A stretch of 35,794 nt of DNA from an uncultured Cellvibrio sp. (GTDB lineage: Bacteria > Pseudomonadota > Gammaproteobacteria > Pseudomonadales > Cellvibrionaceae), in contig CAMPIG010000006.1 in assembly GCA_946886255.1 (NCBI GenBank), positions 1 to 35,794 on the forward strand, written 5' to 3'. The notes under the pieces are model-generated. The model did not search any database. It had not been told where the DNA came from and saw only the letters and a program-made list of their open reading frames with translations. This document shows positions 17,557 to 25,854 of this stretch, piece after piece; position 1 is the first letter of the stretch, and every line of letters starts with the position of its first letter. The translations under genes were made by a program, and so were the position numbers.

Positions 17557-17590
17557 AAAAAAGCCATGCAGGTAACTGCATGGCTTTTTT
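17557..17590 (-). terminator. Rho-independent terminator after the GH16 gene
   Basis: A perfect 9-bp stem (GCCATGCAG at 17563-17571 with CTGCATGGC at 17576-17584), loop GTAA, flanked by A-run and T-run on both sides. It works in either direction and sits 18 bases past the GH16 stop on the minus strand. Confidence 0.92.
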
Positions 17591-17607
17591 CTTATCAATA
17601 AACGCTA

Positions 17608-19959
17608 TTACGGATTAATCCAGCGAATATTATCCAACTGCAAATTAACGCCTTGCTGTGAGTCCCATGTAGGAAGCAGCACGAAAGGAGTATTGACTTT
17701 CGTCAAGTCCAAACCACCTGTTACCATTTGTGAGATGGGCACCGTGACAGTCTGCCATGCGCCGTCACCAACCACGCCGACCGGAATATCTCCCGAGCTA
17801 CATGGATTAACACAATCGGCCTTAACTACTAATCCAGACGTGTTAACACCATAATCAGCGACTTTAATATCAAAGGACAGGTACCCATCTTCTGCAAAAG
17901 CACTAATATCTTTTGTTCCTGTGGCTTGAATGAAAATGAGTCCGTTCGCTGTGGAATTAAAGCTCACTTCAAGTACCTTTCCACGCTCTACTTCATCTGC
18001 ATCAACGACTGCGTTAGTAACATGGCCACCGGCGGTCTCGTATACACCAATCCCAAAATCCCAGTTAGGATCTATAGCGTCAACAAAAACATCGAAAGTT
18101 TCTGTCAAAGCAACGGGTGGCTCCTTCGGCTTGATATCGCAATCTTCCAAGCAAGCAATACGAATATTATCAAGCTGTATATGAGCAGCTCCGCCCAATA
18201 TTTCCGTTTCAAAGGGGCGCATTATCGACGACCAGTCCACTGCCGACCAAGAGCCTGGAGCTTGCCGCAAATTGTAGAAACGCACAGATACTGGCGTCCA
18301 CTTTCCAACCATATCCGGCGTAAGTGCTATTTCCTCAATACTGATATCGGGGAAACCTGAACCTAATTTAACACTCAGTTTGGCATTAGGTTCTGCTGTT
18401 TCCACCCAAATATCAAACTTGTATTCACCAAGTTGACGGGCACGATTGTGCAAAGGATCACTACCGAAATTGAAGCCATCCTGCACGCCTTCAACTCCGC
18501 TCATATCAGCCGACGCAAGCCAAGCAACAGCGGGACCCGCATTATTAAATTGGAGATCCCATACAACCGCACCACCTGAGCCATCATTAATAGGTGTAGC
18601 CACCGGATTGGAAACGAGAGCGCCGCTATCATTCCATACAGCGTGTTGGAGGGTGTTGGTAACTTCAGTATCATTCACATCAAAGGTCAACGTTTGTATT
18701 CCGCCTTGTGAACCACGGAACAACCATACTTCATCCAGCACATCCGGTGGTGGTACATGGCCAACGATATCGGTTGGTGTTACTCCCTCATCAGCCGTGG
18801 GCGTAGTGCAACCTTTACCGGTCAGAGGATCGACAGAGCACTGATAAACGCGAACGTAATCTACCTGCATCGTTCTGGAGTCGGTAAAGTCTGGTAAATC
18901 AATATAAGTACCGTTCCCCAATGCCACGTTCATAATCATATGGAAAGGTTTGTCAAAAGGTTGGGCTTCGGTACCGATTTGATAACCAACTTCTTGACCA
19001 CCCCAATAATAAATAAACCAGTTACCACGGTTAACAGCGAAGAGCACATCGTCTACATACCAACGTATTTCACCTTCCTCCCACTCTACGGCGTAGGTGT
19101 AAAAATCATCCCACATATTGGTTGGTGGTTCGTAGGAAGCACCGCTGTACTGGTTCCAGGGCCAAGAGAAACCATAATGCAAGGTGCCATGCATTTCGTT
19201 CGGCGCCCCAGTAGGCTGAGGACCGGCAACACCCGGTTGGAAAGCTTCGAATATGTCTATCTCACCACTGTGCGGCCAACCACCGTAGGTAGTGGTATCT
19301 GTAGGCAGCATCCAGAGAGCAGGCCAAATACCTTTACCTTGTGGCATTTTTGCGCGGATTTCCATTCGGCCATAAGTCCAGTCAGCCTTACCACGAGTAC
19401 GCAGTCGAGCCGAAGAATAATCTTTACAAACCGTCGCTCCGGGATAGCCTGGATCTTCCTGATTCAGCGCTGGGCCACAGACTTCTCCCTCACCCTCATA
19501 TATAGAGGTTATATTTAACAGCCCGTCCGAAACGTAACTGTTGTCAGGGCTGGCGGTATAACATTGCGCCTCGTTATTGCCACCACCCCAGCAGTTTACT
19601 TCGTGTTCCCAATTAGCGCTGTTTATAACTTCGCCATCAAATTCATCAAACCAAACAAGATCCCACGCAGCAGCGCTGGACTCACTGGAAGATTCAGAAC
19701 TTGAAGATTCCGCACTGGAAGACTCAGAACTTGCTGCTTCAGAACTTGAGGCTTCGCTGGAAGCTTCAGAGCTGACCGCAATACTGGACTCAGAGGAGCT
19801 GCTGGAAGCAGGCTCGCTTGACGCAACAGCACTGGAACTGCTTGAGCTGTTCGGTGTGGAGGAACTGGAGCGATTGTCATTCGAATCGCTACCACCACAG
19901 CCGGCCAGCGTCAGACACAACACGCTAAAGCAGGTTACTAAAGGAAATGTTATTTTCAT
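17608..19959 (-). CDS. GH16 laminarinase-like endo-beta-1,3-glucanase lipoprotein
   Basis: 783 residues. Lipoprotein signal with Cys21 (LTLAGC), then a serine/glutamate/alanine-rich linker at about 31-97, then a GH16 catalytic domain at about 99-374 with the retaining active-site motif GEIDIFE (nucleophile Glu233, Asp235, acid/base Glu238) and flanking WPALWMLP. The ending VDYVRVYQC is typical for GH16. This subgroup cleaves internal beta-1,3 bonds of laminarin-type glucans. Residues about 400-783 form two beta-sandwich-like modules, each ending in a QLDNIRI or LQLDNIRW motif, perhaps glucan-binding. Probably an outer-membrane surface enzyme. It follows the GH3 gene by 88 bases on the same strand. 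GAGG precedes the ATG. Confidence 0.93.
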   Translation of the reverse strand: MKITFPLVTCFSVLCLTLAGCGGSDSNDNRSSSSTPNSSSSSSAVASSEPASSSSSESSIAVSSEASSEASSSEAASSESSSAESSSSESSSESSAAAWDLVWFDEFDGEVINSANWEHEVNCWGGGNNEAQCYTASPDNSYVSDGLLNITSIYEGEGEVCGPALNQEDPGYPGATVCKDYSSARLRTRGKADWTYGRMEIRAKMPQGKGIWPALWMLPTDTTTYGGWPHSGEIDIFEAFQPGVAGPQPTGAPNEMHGTLHYGFSWPWNQYSGASYEPPTNMWDDFYTYAVEWEEGEIRWYVDDVLFAVNRGNWFIYYWGGQEVGYQIGTEAQPFDKPFHMIMNVALGNGTYIDLPDFTDSRTMQVDYVRVYQCSVDPLTGKGCTTPTADEGVTPTDIVGHVPPPDVLDEVWLFRGSQGGIQTLTFDVNDTEVTNTLQHAVWNDSGALVSNPVATPINDGSGGAVVWDLQFNNAGPAVAWLASADMSGVEGVQDGFNFGSDPLHNRARQLGEYKFDIWVETAEPNAKLSVKLGSGFPDISIEEIALTPDMVGKWTPVSVRFYNLRQAPGSWSAVDWSSIMRPFETEILGGAAHIQLDNIRIACLEDCDIKPKEPPVALTETFDVFVDAIDPNWDFGIGVYETAGGHVTNAVVDADEVERGKVLEVSFNSTANGLIFIQATGTKDISAFAEDGYLSFDIKVADYGVNTSGLVVKADCVNPCSSGDIPVGVVGDGAWQTVTVPISQMVTGGLDLTKVNTPFVLLPTWDSQQGVNLQLDNIRWINP

Positions 19960-20047
19960 GATTACCTCGTTATATTGTTATCGGTAATGGCCCGTCGATA
20001 CCGAATCGGCGGGCCGGGTCACTCTGCTGATGTGCTATTACGCTGAA
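19960..20047. other. Spacer between GH3 and GH16 genes
   Basis: 88 bases containing the GH16 ribosome site. No clear terminator is seen, which is compatible with GH3-GH16 co-transcription. Confidence 0.4.
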
Positions 20048-22582
20048 TTAATCACACGTAATTTCAGCATCAACGTTTTTCTCGATACGCAAGTTGTAGA
20101 GTGATAGATCCAACTTGCCCTCTGTCACCAGATAGAACGGCGACAAAATCATGTCCATTTTTGCGCGATCTGTTGCGAGACACTTCAGCGCAACCGACAG
20201 CGTGGTCCATTCTTTTTGCGGCAGTGCTTGCAGGTTTTCCGTGATGGATTTTTCAGCCATACAGTCCTGGCCACAGAAAATACCGAGGCGAACATCAGCC
20301 GTGGGTTTTTCATCCACCTTCACATCAAACACCAGCGCGGAATTTGCTTCGACATAAGAAGAGAGATCGGTGCGCGATTGCGCAAAGAAACCGGCGCTGC
20401 CACGACCAGTACCATTCCACTGCATACGCCGTGAATCTTCCTGCACGTTACGATCTACCGCGCGCAGCGTGATGGTGTCGAGACTTGCGGTACTGCCGGT
20501 AACAGTCACGGAATTATTGCGGCCATCGGCAATAACCAGTTGCCAGGGTTCCAGTGGACGGTTATCAAAAATGTTCAACACCGCATCGGTTTGCGCGCTG
20601 GTGTTGGCTGCTGCTTCGAACAGATCATCACCCAGCGTGTCTTTGTCCTGATAGGTCAGGCCATATCCGTAAGCAAATAGAGGTGCGTAATCTTTTTCAC
20701 CGACATTCAAGGGTGATTGCGTCGGCGTTGCTGGCCAGGAGAATGAGAGCTTGCCGTTGAAGTCGTGTTGAATTTTTCCGGCTTTATCAGTGAACAACAC
20801 ATCAGCCACACCGGCACCTTCAGAGCCCGGATGCCAAATGGCAACAAAGGCATCAGAGGCATTTAATTCGCGATTAATCCACAGCGGGCGACCGGTAATA
20901 AATAACGAGACAACCGGAATACCATCAGCCTTGAGTTTTTTAAGCAACGCCAGATCATCGGTATTGGTGTAGGCAAGATTTTTTACATCGCCTTGCATCT
21001 CAGCGTAAGGATTTTCACCAAAGACGACGATAGCCACGTCTGGCTTGGTGGTGTATTCACCGGTTTCGCTCAACGAAACCTTACCGCCCGCCGCTTCAAC
21101 AGATTCGGCGATGCCCTGATAAACAGAACTGCCGCCGGGGAAATCTTCGTTGGTATTGCCCGTGCCTTGCCAGGAAATAGTCCAGCCGCCGGATTGCTTG
21201 CCAATGTTGTCCGCACCATCACCGGCCACTAACACATTAGCGTTGGGATTTAACGGCAGAAGTTGGTTTTTATTTTTCAACAGTACGAGGGATTCGCGCA
21301 CGGCCTGACGTGCAACCGCGCGATGTGCCGGTGCACCGATCAACTCTTGTTTGGCCGCGAACGCGCGGGTGGAGGGCGCACCTTTTTCAAATAAACCGGC
21401 ACGAATTTTTACACGCAGAATACGACGAACGGCATCATTCAAACGCGCTTCACTGATCTCGCCGTTTTTTGCTTGCTCAAGCGTATTGGCGTAAAGCACT
21501 TTCCAATCCGCATCGGGCGCCATAAAAATATCAAGGCCCGCATTGATGGCTTGCGGACAACTGATCTTGGTGCAACCCGGAACAAATTCGTGACCGTTCC
21601 AATCGCCGACAATCAATCCGTCAAAGCCAATGCGGTTTTTCAGGATGTCGGTCAGCAAATATTCGTGGCCGTGCATTTTTTTGCCCTGCCAACTGCTGAA
21701 GGACGCCATCACGGTTTGTGCACCGGCTTCAATCGCGGTGACATAACCTTGTGCGTGCAGCGCGATCAATTCCGCTTCGCTGATATTGGCATCACCGCGA
21801 TCTACACCATCGAGGGTGCCGCCGTCGGCAATAAAATGTTTGGCGGTAGAAATAACGCGGTCTTCCGCCATAAATTCATCGGTATTGGCACGGCCTTGCA
21901 GGCCTTCTACCATCTTTCCGCCATAGGATTTCACCACGGCAGGATCTTCCGAATAGGATTCGTAAGCGCGGCCCCAGCGGTCATCGCGCGCCACTGCCAG
22001 CGTCGGTGCAAAATTCCAGTCGATGCCGGTGGCAGAAATTTCACGCGCGGTGACTTCACCGATCTGACGCATCAACTCAGGGTTGCGCATCGCGCCCAAA
22101 CCAATGTTGTGTGGAAAAATCGTTGCACCAATGACATTGTTGTGGCCGTGCACTGCATCCGTGCCCCACATTATGGGAATCGCAATGCCGCCGTCGCTAT
22201 CTTCCATGGAGGCGTTGTAAAAGGTGTCTGCCAGTGCGACCCAATCATTCACAGTCGCGTATTTGTTATCACCGGGAAATGCACCGCCGCCGTTCAATAC
22301 GGAGCCGACATGATATTTTTTGATATCCTCCGGCGTGATTTGACGCAACTCCGGCTGCATCAGCTGGCCTACTTTTTGTTCCAGCGTCATCCTGGCAAGC
22401 AAACCATCAATTCTCGCCTCAACAGCAGGATCCTTAGCAACAGCGCTGGTTAATACCGGCCATTCCGCCGCCGCTTTTTGCTCGGCTATGGGCTTATCTA
22501 CCGGCTCTGTCTTGGTACATCCCATCAGCGCGGTTAAAAAAATCACACTGCCACCAACCATGATCTTTAACTGTTGCTTCAT
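20048..22582 (-). CDS. GH3 family exo-beta-glucosidase, ExoP-like lipoprotein
   Basis: 844 residues. Lipoprotein signal with Cys22 (LTALMGC). The GH3 N-terminal barrel shows GIDWNFAPTLAVARDDRWGR, KHF at 248-250 and the catalytic Asp327 in GLIVGDWNGHE. The second domain follows with LVLLKNKNQLLPL and VVSLFITGRPLWINREL. The extra C-terminal beta-sandwich (about 670-844) is the layout of ExoP-type 1,3/1,4-beta-glucosidases. It should release glucose from the non-reducing ends of beta-glucan oligosaccharides made by the neighbouring GH16. AGAAGG precedes the ATG. The 43-bp element shared with the TonB receptor gene lies about 440-480 bases upstream. Confidence 0.93.
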   Translation of the reverse strand: MKQQLKIMVGGSVIFLTALMGCTKTEPVDKPIAEQKAAAEWPVLTSAVAKDPAVEARIDGLLARMTLEQKVGQLMQPELRQITPEDIKKYHVGSVLNGGGAFPGDNKYATVNDWVALADTFYNASMEDSDGGIAIPIMWGTDAVHGHNNVIGATIFPHNIGLGAMRNPELMRQIGEVTAREISATGIDWNFAPTLAVARDDRWGRAYESYSEDPAVVKSYGGKMVEGLQGRANTDEFMAEDRVISTAKHFIADGGTLDGVDRGDANISEAELIALHAQGYVTAIEAGAQTVMASFSSWQGKKMHGHEYLLTDILKNRIGFDGLIVGDWNGHEFVPGCTKISCPQAINAGLDIFMAPDADWKVLYANTLEQAKNGEISEARLNDAVRRILRVKIRAGLFEKGAPSTRAFAAKQELIGAPAHRAVARQAVRESLVLLKNKNQLLPLNPNANVLVAGDGADNIGKQSGGWTISWQGTGNTNEDFPGGSSVYQGIAESVEAAGGKVSLSETGEYTTKPDVAIVVFGENPYAEMQGDVKNLAYTNTDDLALLKKLKADGIPVVSLFITGRPLWINRELNASDAFVAIWHPGSEGAGVADVLFTDKAGKIQHDFNGKLSFSWPATPTQSPLNVGEKDYAPLFAYGYGLTYQDKDTLGDDLFEAAANTSAQTDAVLNIFDNRPLEPWQLVIADGRNNSVTVTGSTASLDTITLRAVDRNVQEDSRRMQWNGTGRGSAGFFAQSRTDLSSYVEANSALVFDVKVDEKPTADVRLGIFCGQDCMAEKSITENLQALPQKEWTTLSVALKCLATDRAKMDMILSPFYLVTEGKLDLSLYNLRIEKNVDAEITCD

Positions 22583-22725
22583 AACCTTCTCTCTTTATCT
22601 GAATCGTCTTGATAACCGCTTTACCTGCTGTTCCACGGGAACAACACTGCTGAAAAATGGATATGGGCCTCAATTGCCGCACACTGTTTGTTTATGCTGA
22701 ATTCCTCATTACCCGGACAAAAATG

Positions 22726-22749
22726 GCCCCCGGAGCGTTCTCCGGGGGC
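22726..22749 (-). terminator. GC-rich hairpin in the GH3 leader
   Basis: Perfect 10-bp stem GCCCCCGGAG / CTCCGGGGGC with a CGTT loop. On the minus strand it is followed by CATTTTTG, so it may act as a terminator or attenuator about 145 bases ahead of the GH3 start, or end read-through from the upstream operon. Confidence 0.55.
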
Positions 22750-23018
22750 TAAGCAAGGAGAGCTAACAAGATCGCATGGGGTTGGCATAATCCCAGCCTC
22801 ACCTGTTAACACCCAAAGGTGACCTGACATCACCTAAAGGTTCGGGTACAGCTCCGCCGAAAGAAAAGCGGCAGCTGGAGATTCACATGACTAATTCGCC
22901 ATCGAGTTGCTTTAAAGAGTGATATGGACTTACCGAATACACGCTTTATGTTTTTTTATTTGTCACACGAGTGAAGATTTGATGGGAGAGATGATTGCAG
23001 CGGCACCGCTGCGTGTCG

Positions 23019-23060
23019 TCCCACTTTGTGAAAGCCAGCCAACATGGGCGATTCACTTTT
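23019..23060 (-). promoter_or_regulatory. Conserved regulatory element upstream of GH3 (copy 1 of 3)
   Basis: On the plus strand: TCCCACTTTG at 23019-23028, CAACATG at 23040-23046 and ATTCACTTTT at 23051-23060. The same parts with the same first spacing (21 bases) occur at 34226-34268 and 35752-35794, each upstream of a different minus-strand gene of the glucan locus. Probably a binding site for a shared activator or repressor. Confidence 0.7.
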
Positions 23061-23560
23061 GCCGGATAAAAATGGGAACTGGAATAAGCCGCGGACAGGC
23101 TTGCGTTCGACGTAAATCAGGACGCGGATGAAGGGAAGCCAGCCAGACTTACTCGTTGGCTTTATAAGTACCGCGCTGTCCGGATGAAGAATGGCAGGCC
23201 GAACGGGTTTAACGGGCACGTTATCCGGAGCGAGAGAACATCAAGCGAGATTTGCTATTCTCTCAAAGCTTTAGTTAATTGTTGGGCAGTGCCAGCTGAC
23301 TTCAGCAAAGTGGGAAGCACTCGAACATGACACTTACCACCTTGATAGCAGAATGGGAATGATAGATGGTTATAAGGTACAGAGCATATGCCCCGACATT
23401 TGTCGTTTCGTTATAATGCGACGGTATACCCGGCGGCTTGGGTAAACTCCAGAGCAAGAGATTATTACGCCCGGCTCAGCGCAAAGCACCAATACATTTT
23501 TGCCACGCATCAAGGATATCCCTAGCAGATCGGCAGCTACAGATCTTGATTAGCGGTAAG

Positions 23561-24346
23561 TTATTGAGGGAATTGTGGCGGGTTGCCTTTCCACCAAAAA
23601 TTAACCAATACGTTGACAGGCTCCAACGCTTCCACGTGATGCCACCAATGCGTTGGAATATATAAAGCATCACCCGGGCCCAATTCCGCAACCTGGACCT
23701 GCTCAAGCGCATGGCGAAACAGCGGAAATTTATCAAGGTCCGGCGACTGAAGATCAACCAGACTGATGGGCCGACCGGCGGGCGTCATATCAACCGGTCC
23801 TATATACAGATTGGCTTCCTGCTCGGGCGGAAATAAGGTGAACCGGCGACGCCCCGCCGCCACACACGCGATATTTTCTGAATCATCATTGTGGGTGGCC
23901 ACAGTGACCGCGTTACCAATCCAGATAGTGGGGTCAATAGATTCGCCAAGAAAATCTATCCGCGTGTCGGCCTCCAAACCCGGTAAATATTCAGGCACTA
24001 CCTTAGAACCAATATAAAAACCGGGACACGGTGTTTTGGTCGACAATGCGCTCAAAATATTCAGCGCCTCGCGCAGCTCACCGTTCATGCGATCAAAATT
24101 AAATCCGCTCATATCGGCCCTGTAAAACAGCCTGCCTTTTGCTGAGACGGGTGCAATCATGGCCTGAAATACTTTCCCCTGATCAAACTGCAACAGATAA
24201 TCTGATAGCGCAGAGATTCCTTGCAAACCGGCTTGCACTAATGACCAACCTTGTACCAGGTTGCGCAGGATAACTGGCCGCTGGCCTGCACTGATCGCTG
24301 CACGCACGGATTCATCCGCAATGTCATTCCACACTGGCACCCACAT
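23561..24346 (-). CDS. Cupin-like (JmjC-type) protein, short form
   Basis: 261 residues of the cupin_8/JmjC-like fold, similar across its length to the gene at 27393: GFYIGS, an IWIGN strand, the metal-binding THNDD (His152, Asp154), FTLFPPEQ, NLYIGPVDMTPAGRPISLVD and the distal WWHHVEAL (His236 or His237) followed by NVLVNFWW. Iron/2-oxoglutarate-dependent hydroxylation is the usual chemistry for this fold, with the substrate unknown. It stops about 75 residues earlier than the paralogue, losing the C-terminal helices. Last gene of the seven-gene operon, six bases after the SapC gene. ATG 24346 has no clear ribosome site, consistent with coupling. Confidence 0.85.
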   Translation of the reverse strand: MWVPVWNDIADESVRAAISAGQRPVILRNLVQGWSLVQAGLQGISALSDYLLQFDQGKVFQAMIAPVSAKGRLFYRADMSGFNFDRMNGELREALNILSALSTKTPCPGFYIGSKVVPEYLPGLEADTRIDFLGESIDPTIWIGNAVTVATHNDDSENIACVAAGRRRFTLFPPEQEANLYIGPVDMTPAGRPISLVDLQSPDLDKFPLFRHALEQVQVAELGPGDALYIPTHWWHHVEALEPVNVLVNFWWKGNPPQFPQ

Positions 24347-24352
24347 CGCGCG

Positions 24353-25057
24353 CTATCTCATGGTCCTGGCCATACGTTTCAATATTTCATTCACCGAGCC
24401 AATTGAATGAATATGCGCGTAGGTCCAGGCCGTCCAGCCCTTATAAAACCAATCCACGATTTCTTCATCGGTCAAAGCTTCATGAAATGCTTTCTCATTC
24501 ACCGCAAAAAAGCTATCAAGTTTGACTTCTTTATCTGCAAGTTGCACAACCACTTGCGAACGACTTAACAAGCCTTTCACTTTTAATGCCTGGGTATAGT
24601 CCAGAGTCATACGGTGAGCCTGATCCAAGGTATCGAGATACTGTAGGGTATCGAGCAAAACAGAGGTAGGCTCGCCGGCATCGTCAAACAAGCGCTCGCC
24701 GTCAGCTGCGTTGAAATGCGATGCTGCCTCGTCGATCATGACCACACCTTTGTTCTCTGCAAGGGCAAAGGGATAACGTTTAACAAAAGAAGGGATGTAA
24801 ACTCCCTCCCAACGATCGCCCAATTGATGACTCTGGCTGGTGAGCGACAGTAACGCAACCGGCAAAAAACCGCCGCTGCCAGTTTCTACAAACATGACGG
24901 GATGGCTGCGACTACAAGGGAAAAACTCCGGACCTGACACTGGCACGGTGTTGACTTTGGATGTAAAAGTGTAGCTGTCAGACTTTTTATATTTCAGCCC
25001 GCGATGTTTCTCTTTATCAAGCGGAGCGGGTTTTTCGTAGAATAATAATTCGGCCAT
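24353..25057 (-). CDS. SapC family protein (second copy)
   Basis: 234 residues matching the SapC pattern: HPVMFVETGSGGFLPVALLS near residue 50, WEGVYIPSFVKRYPFAL in the middle, then ERLFDDAGEPTS and a helical C-terminus. SapC was named from the Campylobacter S-layer locus, but in proteobacteria of this kind the protein is a recurrent partner of tryptophan halogenases, cupin proteins and TonB receptors, with no proven function. No signal peptide is seen, so it is likely cytoplasmic. It lies 72 bases after the DUF6445 gene and six before the cupin gene. It is a distant paralogue of the SapC at 28432. Confidence 0.88.
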   Translation of the reverse strand: MAELLFYEKPAPLDKEKHRGLKYKKSDSYTFTSKVNTVPVSGPEFFPCSRSHPVMFVETGSGGFLPVALLSLTSQSHQLGDRWEGVYIPSFVKRYPFALAENKGVVMIDEAASHFNAADGERLFDDAGEPTSVLLDTLQYLDTLDQAHRMTLDYTQALKVKGLLSRSQVVVQLADKEVKLDSFFAVNEKAFHEALTDEEIVDWFYKGWTAWTYAHIHSIGSVNEILKRMARTMR

Positions 25058-25129
25058 AACGGAATACCATAACTGTAGAAATAAAACGTGCTGGTTAATG
25101 TTAATCCTGCACGACAGATGTTAACGCAC

Positions 25130-25846
25130 TTAATGAAAATCAATAAAAATATTGGCCGTCAACCTGCCTCTTACAGGGTCGCTGCAAACATCCACGGCCT
25201 CAGACACCAAACCACTGTGGAGTAAATTGCCCGGATAGATCAGCAAGCGATTGGCCCGGTAATCAACACCAGTGATCAACTCGTAATGATTGGTGCTGCT
25301 GTTAATATATTTTTCTTCCGGCAAGCCCCGGACCGCCATAAATGCCGACGCCGACTGTTTATAAATATCGCATCGCGCCTGGGTAATACGCTCAAAGCCG
25401 GTTGGCCGATGACGAAAAAAACCTGTGCCGCCGAAATCACCTTCGTTGAGATAATGCAGCACGGCGTAATAATGTGTGTTCGTGGTATCGAAGTGAGGCA
25501 ACCGTTGTAATGGATTTAGTTTTCGCGCCGGGGTCGTCAACAAAGAATAGTAAGCAAGTTCCACACTCGGAAGCAAAACTGGAGGAATGGCATAGCGCTC
25601 ATAGAGCAGCGGCGTAATAGATTCCATCAGCGACTTTACATAGGCCTCCGGCAGCATCGTTCGAATACCGGGATAGCCTGTCTTGCCATCCTCCGCGTAA
25701 TCCGACATACCACAACCTTCGCGTCTTATTGAAGCGACATCGTCGGCAACATCGTCAATGACAATCACGGGAGTCTGTTCATTGCCTACACGCATAACTT
25801 CATGGGTGCTGACATTAAAACGTTGATCTTTTACACCAGATTCCAT
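25130..25846 (-). CDS. DUF6445 protein, putative Fe(II)/2-oxoglutarate oxygenase
   Basis: 238 residues from ATG 25846, eight bases after the halogenase stop; the frame is also open to TTG 25876, which would overlap the halogenase, but similarity to the family does not require it. The pattern fits a 2-oxoglutarate oxygenase: QRLPHFDTT with His118 and Asp120, TGFFRHRPTGFERI, then NLLHSG with His210 and an Arg at 228. This is an inference from the HxD...H...R layout. It exists only in the second of the two halogenase cassettes and has no counterpart in the first. A hydroxylation role on the same substrate as the halogenase and cupin is plausible but unproven. Confidence 0.75.
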   Translation of the reverse strand: MESGVKDQRFNVSTHEVMRVGNEQTPVIVIDDVADDVASIRREGCGMSDYAEDGKTGYPGIRTMLPEAYVKSLMESITPLLYERYAIPPVLLPSVELAYYSLLTTPARKLNPLQRLPHFDTTNTHYYAVLHYLNEGDFGGTGFFRHRPTGFERITQARCDIYKQSASAFMAVRGLPEEKYINSSTNHYELITGVDYRANRLLIYPGNLLHSGLVSEAVDVCSDPVRGRLTANIFIDFH

Positions 25847-25854
25847 GATTAAAA

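Larger units (their letters stand above)
22583..23560. promoter_or_regulatory. Long upstream region of the GH3-GH16 genes
   Basis: 978 bases without a credible gene between the cupin gene and GH3, both on the minus strand. It holds a strong hairpin (22726-22749), the conserved 43-bp regulatory element (23019-23060) and an inverted copy of its core (CAAAGTGGGA at 23306-23315). The length and content suggest a regulated promoter with a long leader, or gene decay at the cupin 3' end. Confidence 0.6.

Noticed and set aside
19668..19870. Repetitive DNA that might be read as a tandem or CRISPR-like repeat
   Set aside because: It simply encodes the serine/glutamate/alanine linker of the GH16 protein; unit lengths vary and there are no unique spacers.
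21473..22453. 326-codon plus-strand open frame
   Set aside because: Antisense to the GH3 gene, whose catalytic motifs are unmistakable; no independent protein pattern.
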